Below are positions 7,001 to 12,824 of a stretch of 13,665 nucleotides of DNA, one piece after another (the first letter of the stretch is position 1; the number at the start of each line of letters is the position of its first letter). Origin of the DNA: Thermoplasmata archaeon (GTDB taxonomy: Archaea > Thermoplasmatota > Thermoplasmata > UBA184). Location of the stretch: positions 1 through 13,665 of the forward strand of contig JASHYU010000113.1 in NCBI GenBank assembly GCA_030042855.1, written 5' to 3'. Both the position numbers and the translations under genes were made by a program. The notes beneath the pieces were generated by a model. The model did no database searches, was not told where the DNA came from, and saw nothing but the letters and a program-made list of their open reading frames with translations.

Positions 7001-8998
7001 CTCCTCCCAGCTCGGCCACCCTCGGACGTTCGTGTCGTGGGCGAGGGTGATGTTGGAAGTTTCAAAGAACTCGATTCCGAGGTAGTAGGTCGTCGGGGTC
7101 CCTCGGGTCACGGAGGGGGTCACCGAGAATTGGGGAGGCGCGTTGAGATCGACGTAGGCGTTCGTTCCGTCGAACAGGACACCGGTGAAGGCGGGGAAGT
7201 GATAGTCGTCGGAACTGTAGAAGTTCGAGCTCAGGTTACCCGGCGTGAACCCGAAGTACGAGGTGGTCGGGTTATTGAAGGGAATATACTGGCTCGTGAC
7301 GGTTCCAGATCCGGACGTCGAGATTCCCTGGAGCTGCCCGTTGCTGAAGGCCCACAGGGGGGTATAGACCCCCATGGTGGGGTTGTACGGAAGATTGGCG
7401 CTCAGCGTGGTGGGCGCAGCCCCGACGACGATCGAGCCGTTCTGCTGAACGTAGTCGGCCAGCATGATCTCGTAACTGTACGTACCGGGCATCAGGTACC
7501 AGTCCGAGACGTCCGGCGCCCATTGGTAGCCTTGACTCGTGTACGCGCTGTTCTCGAAGAACACGAAGACGTACGGCTGCGTCGACAACGGTCCGTCCGG
7601 GTCGCCGGACACGGTGATCGCGTTCGCGACCTGCGTCGCCCCCGGCGCGACCCCGGTCTGGCCGGTGTAGTTCCAGAGGCCGTGGGTGATCAGGGGCCCG
7701 CCGGTCAGATAGGCCGTCGAGCCGGAATAGTCGACGGCGACCCCCACCGTCTGTTCGCCGGTCTGGCTCCCGTAGTTGACGGCCGCGGGGACGTTCGCGT
7801 AAGCGAAGTTGTTCGGCGTGCAGTCCGAGATGTCGCAGTACTGGACCTGCATCGTCGCGTTCGTGCCCAGCATCAGCTGGTTCGAACCGTCGTCCGCGCC
7901 GATGAACGCGTCGAACTCGTAGCCCTCGGTGACCTCGTGGGTTACGGAGGAGCTGGCTTCGAAATCCGGTGGGCTCAGCGATACCGGCCCGCCGGTCCTC
8001 GGCTGGGAATTGAAAACGAGGTAGTCGTACGTCCCATCGGAGACCGAAAGCGAGGGATGGTTCAGGTTCTGGATGCTGTAGTTGTACCAGAGCACCTGGT
8101 CCCCGGCCGAATTCACCGACGTGTTGACGTAGGTCGTAACGGTGAACGGCGGCGGCGAGTAGTAGTAAGGAGAGTAGGCGACCCAGACCCCCGTGTAGTT
8201 GGAGCCGTCCGGTGACCAGCTCGCGAGCGAGGAGGAGAACATCTCCGCGCTCCCGCTGGTGAAGTTCCACGTGTCGTCCACGAAGGAGATCGTGTCGTTG
8301 AACGAGTCGTACGAGATCACGTTCTGGACCCAGAACGCATAGCTGCCCGATCCGGTCGCGGAGCACGGCGACTTCGGGCACTTCGAACCGAAGAGAGTGA
8401 CGTTCGGAAGGACGACGTTCTCCTGCGCGCCCCACTGCGTCGGGGTTCCGCTGCCCGGGTAGAAGTTGTGCGTCTGGGAGTTCACGGTCAGGATGCCCGC
8501 GACGCTGTTCGAATCCAGCGTCACGTGCTGGGTCCCCGTGGGGAGGTCCTCGGTACCGTCATACGCCACTCCGGTAGGGTCGGTCTGCGACGTAGTTCGG
8601 GCTCCCTGCTCACAGGCCGCGGTCAGTTGGCTACCAGCCATCGCGACCCCGTCGACCGTTTGGTCGGCGTAGGGGCCCGTGTACGGGAGATGGAGGTCGG
8701 CCGCCGGTAGGCCGGCGGCGGTCGCTTCATGGGCCAGAACGCCCACATGCTGAACGAACGCCGAGTAGTCTGGGTCATTGGAGGTGCTCTCTAACGACGC
8801 GCAGTACGCCGGCGACCCGGTCGCGAGACTGGAAGCGGTCGAGGCAGACGAGGGCGAGGAAGACCCGACCACGGCCAAGGTAGGAGTGAACTGTGTCGTA
8901 CTCTCTGCCGACGAGAGCACCACCAGTGCCGATCCGATCATCACGACGGCCACCAGTACCGCGAATGCCAACCGCCACCGATTTCTGCTTCCGCTCAT
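4040..8998 (-). CDS. Giant secreted thermopsin-family (peptidase A5) protein with six C-terminal Cys-paired repeats
   Basis: 1652 aa. Order of parts: signal peptide about 1-31 (MSGSRNRWRLAFAVLVAVVM onward); thermopsin-family domain about 75-450, with hallmarks VTLDSNSVAGILTVNS, SYAFWVQNVISY, DTWNFTS, PPFTVTTYVNTS and YDYLVFNS; an extended region with beta-helix-like turns (NYVWGNTF, GDLIYNNNF) to about 890; a domain common in Thermoplasmata surface proteins (TLVFSETGLTGGAQWSVTV, about 912-986); then six repeats to the last residue. Thermopsins are acid proteases acting outside the cell; I cannot assign the catalytic residues by eye. There are 22 Cys, several in close pairs (207/212, 388/393, 779/787, 877/887). 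No C-terminal anchor or sorting motif is seen. ATG 8998 is chosen for the signal peptide and a GAGGG 10 bases upstream; the upstream extension to 9136 would run through the promoter motif. Confidence 0.9.
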   Translation of the reverse strand: MSGSRNRWRLAFAVLVAVVMIGSALVVLSSAESTTQFTPTLAVVGSSSPSSASTASSLATGSPAYCASLESTSNDPDYSAFVQHVGVLAHEATAAGLPAADLHLPYTGPYADQTVDGVAMAGSQLTAACEQGARTTSQTDPTGVAYDGTEDLPTGTQHVTLDSNSVAGILTVNSQTHNFYPGSGTPTQWGAQENVVLPNVTLFGSKCPKSPCSATGSGSYAFWVQNVISYDSFNDTISFVDDTWNFTSGSAEMFSSSLASWSPDGSNYTGVWVAYSPYYYSPPPFTVTTYVNTSVNSAGDQVLWYNYSIQNLNHPSLSVSDGTYDYLVFNSQPRTGGPVSLSPPDFEASSSVTHEVTEGYEFDAFIGADDGSNQLMLGTNATMQVQYCDISDCTPNNFAYANVPAAVNYGSQTGEQTVGVAVDYSGSTAYLTGGPLITHGLWNYTGQTGVAPGATQVANAITVSGDPDGPLSTQPYVFVFFENSAYTSQGYQWAPDVSDWYLMPGTYSYEIMLADYVQQNGSIVVGAAPTTLSANLPYNPTMGVYTPLWAFSNGQLQGISTSGSGTVTSQYIPFNNPTTSYFGFTPGNLSSNFYSSDDYHFPAFTGVLFDGTNAYVDLNAPPQFSVTPSVTRGTPTTYYLGIEFFETSNITLAHDTNVRGWPSWEEISFYITVPGAQNPAPQAEVYVWNSTHDLIMSNNFVGTKPTSSSYVAPDELVLYGGTDNYVWGNTFRDPPGVALGTTYGGIGLAENGDLIYNNNFTVDNPIVYLPYNWPNVADCLPQTLGGCANNAPGDGWYYNNLANVLGDTWNVTPQAAGNVVSTVNGFPLSGNVLGPAIATQGGNYYWNYGTSPNNYTTSPYVSRFYYSDWSNIFPLGCGTIQAPGAPCGTAPPVVGAYENGITAGGDYAPYGPTLVFSETGLTGGAQWSVTVGGVPYSTSGSTLLIPEPYGTYSYSVTPPSGWALVSHSSGSLLASGAPTVALTFYSLLTAPASPTVSATALDVDQTLTVSDSIPTTGVAPYSWQWLTSLDGGSFSSTSPCATTGGSGGSSGEALECVATGGTLTIGDTYAFELEVTDSEPTPATQTSQPSSTVIVASALTASTTPTVSTTVLDSDQTLTVSATLPTTGTLPYAWQWLVSEDGGGYVAATQCAINSGTGASAGVTETCTAAGTLVGGNTYSFELEVTDSATSAESATSGVSATVSVGPELTAPSAPGVSATALDQNQALTVTDTIPTTGTAPYTWTWLVSVNGASYGTATKCAVDTGDGASAGDAVTCAIAASALTKGDTYAFELKVTDSASTPETETSAASSTVTVSSSLASPPKPGVNYPALDDNQVLTVTGKLPSSGTAPYSWEWLISVNGGAYTEATVCAPTTGSGGSVGEGVTCSVPGGTLLPGDYYTFELRVTDSATSPETSTSGQNLATVTVATTLVVAVTPSVSATALDQNQALTVTGTIPTTGTGPYSYEWLWSNNGGTYGKASACAVATGSGVAGGTVVTCTIAAGALSNGHTYAFELKVKDSATSKSTAYSLASATVTVSKELGTPSTPSVSSTRLVESQTLTVTGKIPTSGSAPYSWQWLVSVNGGGYVDATQCAVESGTGGAAGATVTCTIAGGTLTVGDTYTFELVITDGATVAETTTSAASKTVTVVS
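4043..6040 (-). repeat. Six tandem in-frame repeats of 110-112 codons (Ig/PKD-like)
   Basis: Units in protein order: R1 5708-6040, R2 5378-5707, R3 5045-5377, R4 4709-5044, R5 4376-4708, R6 4043-4375. Together they give 666 aa, ending exactly at the stop. Shared landmarks are ALDxxQxLTV, IPTTG, APYSWxWL, two Cys at unit positions 54 and 70 in all six, and YxFELxVTDSAT. The beta-strand-like pattern suggests an Ig/PKD-type fold forming a stalk, with one disulfide per unit. At DNA level R3 and R5 share an exact 48-base block (5305-5352 and 4636-4683), while R4 between them is diverged there. Codon use changes sharply between R1 and R2. Confidence 0.92.
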
Positions 8999-9100
8999 GG
9001 ATCTAAAACCCTCTTTCGAGTGACGGGCCGGTGGCTCTGATCGAATCCTCCGGACTCGCCCAGGCCAACGTCCCGTACACGAGTTGTCGGCAAGGTGATT

Positions 9101-9119
9101 GCGTATAACATGGTTTGGC
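9101..9119 (-). promoter_or_regulatory. BRE/TATA-like promoter motif, copy B
   Basis: Minus strand GCCAAACCATGTTATACG, about 105 bases before the ATG at 8998. It matches the motif upstream of the beta-helix gene at 15 of 18 positions, including the whole ATGTTATACG core and CCAAA. The BRE-like CCAAA precedes the TATA-like part in the direction of the thermopsin-family gene. Confidence 0.55.
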
Positions 9120-9153
9120 CGGGACTTCGAATTCAACCGTGGGAACCCGTCGC

Positions 9154-9168
9154 GCAGAGACGCTCTGC
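9154..9168. promoter_or_regulatory. 15-bp inverted repeat, candidate operator
   Basis: GCAGAG-ACG-CTCTGC is a perfect 6-bp palindrome with a 3-base centre, midway in the divergent region and upstream of the exporter genes. It could be a repressor site for the exporter or a small RNA hairpin. A chance palindrome is possible in a region this GC-rich. Confidence 0.25.
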
Positions 9169-9332
9169 TCAGTGTCTTCGAGAAAGTTGCGAGGTGCCGT
9201 GGTCGCTTCTGTGTCGATTCCGAACGCTTGGCCTCAGAATCCTAGGCTGGGTTCTCCGTGCGGGACCCTCGCGTCCCCAGGTCAGGCGTTATCATCTGTT
9301 TCGGTTCCAGATGCGATCGTAGAGGCTTTTCG

Positions 9333-10136
9333 TTGAGCGAAGCGGTCGTCGAAACTCGAGGTCTCACGCGTTCCTTCGGGACGCTGGTGGCGGTCGACCA
9401 TCTATCGATCCAGGTATTCGGAGGCGAAGTCTTCGGCCTGCTCGGACCGAATGGGGCCGGCAAGACGACGACGATCAAGATGCTTACGACACTGCTGCCG
9501 CCGACGTCGGGCGCTGCCGAGGTCGCGGGCTTCGACATCGTTCGCCAGCCGACGGAGACCCGCCGAGCGATCGGCTACATTCCGCAATTGATCTCCGTCG
9601 ACGGCCAGGTGACGGGCTACGAGAACCTCTGGGTGTTCGCGCGCCTCTATCGCATCCCTCGCGAGGAGCGCGAGAAGCGGATCCGGGAAGCGCTCGAGTT
9701 CATGGGCCTCTCGGCGTACGCGGACGTGCTGGTCCGGAACTATTCGGGCGGGATGATCCGTCGGCTCGAGATCGCGCAGGCCCTCATGCATCGGCCGCGC
9801 GTCCTCTTCATGGACGAGCCGACGGTCGGCCTCGACCCCCTCGCGCGCGACACCGTCTGGGCGCAGATCGAACGCGTCCGGAAGACCTATGGGACGTCGG
9901 TCGTCCTCACGACCCACTACATGGAGGAGGCGGACCAGCTCTGCGATCGGGTCGGGATCCTTCACCGGGGGAAGCTGCAGGCCCTCGACCGGCCCGCGGC
10001 CCTGAAGGCGAGCCTGGGTCGGCCCGGGGCCACCCTCGAGGACGTCTTCGTCCACTACGCCGGCGAGGAGATCGAGCTCGGCGGCAGCTATCGGGAGACC
10101 GGGAGGACTCGGCGTGCAGCCGTCCGTCTGGAGTAG
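9333..10136 (+). CDS. ABC exporter ATP-binding protein (DrrA-like)
   Basis: 267 aa. Complete nucleotide-binding domain: Walker A GPNGAGKTT (38-46), Q-loop Gln85 in YIPQ, signature NYSGGM (136-141), Walker B VLFMDEP (157-163) with catalytic Glu162, and H-loop His195 in LTTHYMEEAD. The C-terminal GATLEDVFVHYAG segment is typical of the DrrA/CcmA-like subfamily that drives drug, lipid or polysaccharide export. It hydrolyses ATP on the inner face of the membrane together with the next gene product. TTG 9333 is chosen as start because GAGG (9322-9325) lies 7 bases upstream and the protein then begins with the usual strand leading to ETRGLTRSFG; the open frame extends further upstream but without family sequence. 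Substrate unknown. Confidence 0.92.
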   Translation: MSEAVVETRGLTRSFGTLVAVDHLSIQVFGGEVFGLLGPNGAGKTTTIKMLTTLLPPTSGAAEVAGFDIVRQPTETRRAIGYIPQLISVDGQVTGYENLWVFARLYRIPREEREKRIREALEFMGLSAYADVLVRNYSGGMIRRLEIAQALMHRPRVLFMDEPTVGLDPLARDTVWAQIERVRKTYGTSVVLTTHYMEEADQLCDRVGILHRGKLQALDRPAALKASLGRPGATLEDVFVHYAGEEIELGGSYRETGRTRRAAVRLE

Positions 10137-10953
10137 CCGATCCCCGCCCAGTGGCCCCGACGCGACGCCGGCCGCCGAGGTGATCGTCGGAGGCTTCTCG
10201 CAGGTCGCGGCGGTCTTCGGTTACGAGCTCCGGAAGCTCGCCCACGACCCGAGCGAGCTCCTCATGCGCGCCGTGCAACCGGCGCTCTGGCTCGTCGTGT
10301 TCGGGAGCGTCTTCACCGCGATCCACGCGATCCCGACCGGCTCCTTGACGTACCTTCAGTTCCTCACGCCGGGGATCCTCGCGCAGAGCGTCCTGTTCGT
10401 CGCGATCTTCTACGGGATGGCCTCGATCCGAGAGCGCGAGCTCGGGATCGTCACGAAGTTCCTCGTCAGCCCGACCCCGCGCATCGTGCTCGTGGGCGGC
10501 CGCGCCCTGTCCGCGAGCCTGCGGGGCTTCTCCCAGGCCGTGATCATCTTCCTCCTCGCGCTCGCGCTCAACGTGCGGCTCGACTTCTCGCCGCTCTCCG
10601 TCTTCGGGGTCCTGGTCGCGATCGTGCTCGGCGCGTCGATCTTCTCGACGCTCTCGATGATCATCGCGAGCCTCGTCAAGACGCAGGAGCGGTTCCTCGG
10701 CATCGGGCAGCTGATGACGATGCCGCTCTTCTTCGCGAGCAACGCGATCTATCCGGTCTCCGTCATGCCGTACTGGCTGCGGGTCGTCTCCGCCTTCAAC
10801 CCGCTCACCTACCTCGTCGACGCGCTCCGCACGCTGATGGTCCCCGGCGCCCCGTCGCAGTACCCCGTCGGCGTCGATTTCGGGGTCCTCGCCGCGGTCG
10901 CGTTCGCGCTGATCTGGATCGAGTCGCTGCTCTACCCGAGGCTGGCCCAGTAG
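10114..10953 (+). CDS. ABC-2 type exporter permease (DrrB-like)
   Basis: 279 aa, with about six hydrophobic segments (for example ALWLVVFGSVFTAI, ILAQSVLFVAIFYGM, AVIIFLLALAL, VLVAIVLGASIFS, MTMPLFFASNAIYPV, VLAAVAFALIWI). The loop with SIRERELGIVTKFLVSP and the segment FFASNAIYPVSVMPYWLR plus NPLTYLVDALR are hallmarks of ABC-2 permeases. It forms the membrane channel for the ATPase encoded just upstream; the two genes overlap by 23 bases, indicating translational coupling. GTG 10114 is supported by GGAGG at 10102-10106, 7 bases upstream. The N-terminal 20 residues are polar and Pro-rich before the conserved part. Substrate cannot be told from sequence. The stop lies 24 bases from the convergent HAD gene. 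Confidence 0.9.
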   Translation: MQPSVWSSRSPPSGPDATPAAEVIVGGFSQVAAVFGYELRKLAHDPSELLMRAVQPALWLVVFGSVFTAIHAIPTGSLTYLQFLTPGILAQSVLFVAIFYGMASIRERELGIVTKFLVSPTPRIVLVGGRALSASLRGFSQAVIIFLLALALNVRLDFSPLSVFGVLVAIVLGASIFSTLSMIIASLVKTQERFLGIGQLMTMPLFFASNAIYPVSVMPYWLRVVSAFNPLTYLVDALRTLMVPGAPSQYPVGVDFGVLAAVAFALIWIESLLYPRLAQ

Positions 10954-10977
10954 GGCCGGTCCCCGAGCAGCCCGAGG

Positions 10978-11832
10978 TCAGCGGAGCGCGAGCACCCGGT
11001 CCGCCACCTGCGACCACCGGGCGTAGCGCTCGACGTGCGGGTCCACGGCGTAGGCGAGCTCCCGGAGGTGCTCGGGCTCGAGACGATGCAGACCCGTGTA
11101 GAGGATCGGCGAGAGGTGGGCGCGGCGCGCGCCGAGGATGTCGTACGCGAGGTCCCCGACGTGCGCCGAATCGCGGGGGCTGGCTCCGAGGCGCCGGACC
11201 GCGTAGCGGAACGGCTCGGGACCCGGCTTCGACCAGGGATGCTCGTCCGAGAAGACGAGGACCGAGAACGGCGCGAGGATCCCGAACGACCGGAGCAGCT
11301 CGCGACAGCCCTCCCCGGTCCCGTGGAGGAGGTTCGAGACGAGCCCGAGCCGGACACCGGCGGACCTCAACCGGTCGAGCGCCGGGGCCGCTCCGGGGGC
11401 GAGGAGGACACCGGCCGCGCGGATCAGACGATCCAGCTGGGCGGCGATCGCGTCGCCGTCCAGCCGGGTCCGACATTCGCGACCCAGGCGGTCCGCCTGA
11501 CGAGGAACGGAAGGGCACCGGCCCCGCGCCTCGAGGTCCCGGGCCCACGCCTCCATCCGCTCCACGGCGCCGTGGGCCTCCGTGCGTCCCATCCCGGCGC
11601 GAACGAGCGGGTCGCTCCAGACCGCCCACCGCTTCCGCTCAAGTCTCACCTGGTCGGCCGGGTGATGGTATAGCAGAGTGTACCAGAGATCGGAGGTGAG
11701 CGCGCGGAACGGCCGCGCGGGCCCTTCCCGGAGCGAGCGCGAACGTCGAGGCGATGGCCGATCGGTCCTCGCGTCACCGGCGGGCCGCCGGAGTGGGGCG
11801 CGGGATTCCCTTCGACGCACCGGCGCGCTCAC
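10978..11832 (-). CDS. HAD-superfamily hydrolase with altered motif I
   Basis: 284 aa. HAD motifs: motif I SDLWYTL (nucleophile Asp48, Thr52), motif II LGLVSN (Ser166), motif III Lys202 in WSKPGPEPF, motif IV HVGDLAYD (Asp227, Asp231). A helical cap region lies between motifs I and II, as in the subclass I phosphatase/dehalogenase group. The usual second Asp of motif I (Asp+2, the general acid of phosphatases) is Trp50; L-2-haloacid dehalogenases and some uncharacterised archaeal HADs also lack it, so phosphatase activity should not be assumed. The N-terminal 42 residues are Arg/Pro-rich and look non-conserved. Only GTG 11832 and GTG 11820 are available as starts; 11832 is given with low certainty. 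It converges on the exporter permease and diverges from the methyltransferase. Confidence 0.85.
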   Translation of the reverse strand: MSAPVRRRESRAPLRRPAGDARTDRPSPRRSRSLREGPARPFRALTSDLWYTLLYHHPADQVRLERKRWAVWSDPLVRAGMGRTEAHGAVERMEAWARDLEARGRCPSVPRQADRLGRECRTRLDGDAIAAQLDRLIRAAGVLLAPGAAPALDRLRSAGVRLGLVSNLLHGTGEGCRELLRSFGILAPFSVLVFSDEHPWSKPGPEPFRYAVRRLGASPRDSAHVGDLAYDILGARRAHLSPILYTGLHRLEPEHLRELAYAVDPHVERYARWSQVADRVLALR

Positions 11833-11835
11833 GTC

Positions 11836-11858
11836 CCGATTCCATGCGTTCGATAGGG
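11836..11858 (+). repeat. Direct repeat copy 1 near the HAD start (CCGATTCC, 7-base spacer, CGATAGGG)
   Basis: CCGATTCC (11836-11843) and CGATAGGG (11851-11858) recur as a compact form at 11949-11963. The minus-strand reading CCCTATCG lies 19-26 bases before GTG 11832 and could double as a weak TATA element for the HAD gene. The link to regulation is inference. Confidence 0.3.
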
Positions 11859-11948
11859 GAAGAGCGTGACGGACGTCGGGCCCTTTTCCGGTGCCTCAAC
11901 CTCCGGATCCCAGCCGCCGGGAGCGCACCTTCTGCACCCTCGAACGTT

Positions 11949-11963
11949 CCGATTCCGATAGGG
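11949..11963 (+). repeat. Direct repeat copy 2 near the methyltransferase promoter
   Basis: CCGATTC joined directly to CGATAGGG, just upstream of the methyltransferase TATA-like box. It matches both halves of the element at 11836-11858, which has a 7-base insertion. It could be a binding site for a regulator acting on both divergent genes. Confidence 0.3.
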
Positions 11964-11972
11964 CACAAATAG
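11963..11972 (+). promoter_or_regulatory. TATA-like box of the methyltransferase gene, leaderless arrangement
   Basis: GCACAAATAG is the only A/T-rich island close to the gene and is centred about 30 bases before GTG 11997, the spacing expected if transcription starts at or near the start codon. No SD precedes the GTG, which fits a leaderless mRNA. Confidence 0.4.
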
Positions 11973-11996
11973 GGCCGGCGGTTCGCTGCCCCGTCC

Positions 11997-12824
11997 GTGG
12001 CGCCGAACGACGTGGTCGAAGCGTTCGACCAGATCTCCGGGGTCTACGACGCGACGCGGGATCCCCTGGACCCCTCGACGATCGACGCGCTGGCCGAACG
12101 TCTCCACGCGGCCGGTGTCTCCCGGCTGCTCGAGGTAGGCGTCGGGACCGGGCGGATCGCCGTGCCGATCACCGGTCGCGGGTTCGAAGTGACCGGGATC
12201 GACGCCTCGCGCCGGATGCTGGCGATCGCGCGCGGAAAGCGCCTGCCGCGGCTGGTGCGCGGGGACGCCTACCGGCTGCCGTTCGCCGACCGCGCGTTCG
12301 ACGGCGCGCTCTTCGTGCGCGTCCTCCACCTCCTCGACCGCGCCCCGGCGGCGCTGGCCGAGGCGATCCGCGTCGGTCGGGGCGGAGCCTTCGCGCTCGT
12401 CCACCCGCCGCGCGACGGACCGCCCGCGGGCTTCGAAAATCGCGAGCACGAACCGCGCCGCATCGTCTACCGCTACCTCGCGCAGGCCGGTTATCCCGTC
12501 CCCGAGCGGAACGGAGGCCCGCGCGTACGAGAGCGCAAGCTCCTCGCGGAGCTCCCGCCGGACGAACTGGCCGTCGTGAGCGACCGGGAGGTGACGGAGC
12601 CGCTCGCGCGACGGCTCGACATGATGGAGCAGCGGGCGAGCCGGCACACGCTCACCGTGCCGCCCGAGATCCTTCACCGGGCCGTCGCCGAGGCCCGGAA
12701 GGAGATCGGGGACCGGACCGTGACCTACCGGCGGGTCGAGGCGCTCGCCACGTGGCATCGCGTGCCGTCGGCCGAGGGCTCCCCGGGCGACGGCGCGCTC
12801 ACGCCGCGAACCGGTGGCGCATGA
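11997..12824 (+). CDS. Class I SAM-dependent methyltransferase
   Basis: 275 aa. The Rossmann core is plain: motif I LLEVGVGTGR (44-53) binds SAM, GIDAS with Asp69 contacts the ribose, RGDAYRLPF (88-96) is the adenine-side motif, and FDGALFVRVLHLL leads into strand 4. The N-terminal part (DQISGVYDATRDP) is typical of UbiE/Methyltransf_11-like small-molecule methyltransferases. Residues from about 140 form a diverged C-terminal part that I cannot match to a specific substrate class. GTG 11997 is chosen for the conserved N-terminal segment and the TATA-like box 30 bases upstream. The stop lies inside the 3' end of the convergent aconitase gene (26-base overlap). Substrate unknown. Confidence 0.88.
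   Translation: MAPNDVVEAFDQISGVYDATRDPLDPSTIDALAERLHAAGVSRLLEVGVGTGRIAVPITGRGFEVTGIDASRRMLAIARGKRLPRLVRGDAYRLPFADRAFDGALFVRVLHLLDRAPAALAEAIRVGRGGAFALVHPPRDGPPAGFENREHEPRRIVYRYLAQAGYPVPERNGGPRVRERKLLAELPPDELAVVSDREVTEPLARRLDMMEQRASRHTLTVPPEILHRAVAEARKEIGDRTVTYRRVEALATWHRVPSAEGSPGDGALTPRTGGA

Larger units (their letters stand above)
8999..9332. other. Divergent intergenic region between the thermopsin-family gene and the ABC exporter
   Basis: 334 bases without a supportable gene. It contains the minus-strand promoter motif (9101-9119), an inverted repeat (9154-9168) and, for the plus strand, a weak TATA-like GTTATCAT near 9287-9294 followed by an SD (GAGG, 9322-9325). The thermopsin leader would be about 80 nt. 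Confidence 0.5.

Noticed and set aside
6923..8215. Plus-strand frame of 430 codons inside the thermopsin-family gene
   Set aside because: It is a Val/Arg/Gly/Asp-rich antisense shadow with no recognisable domain. The minus-strand frame carries the thermopsin hallmarks.
8999..9136. 46-codon N-terminal extension of the thermopsin-family protein
   Set aside because: It would be encoded through the promoter motif and would bury the signal peptide. ATG 8998 has a GAGGG upstream.
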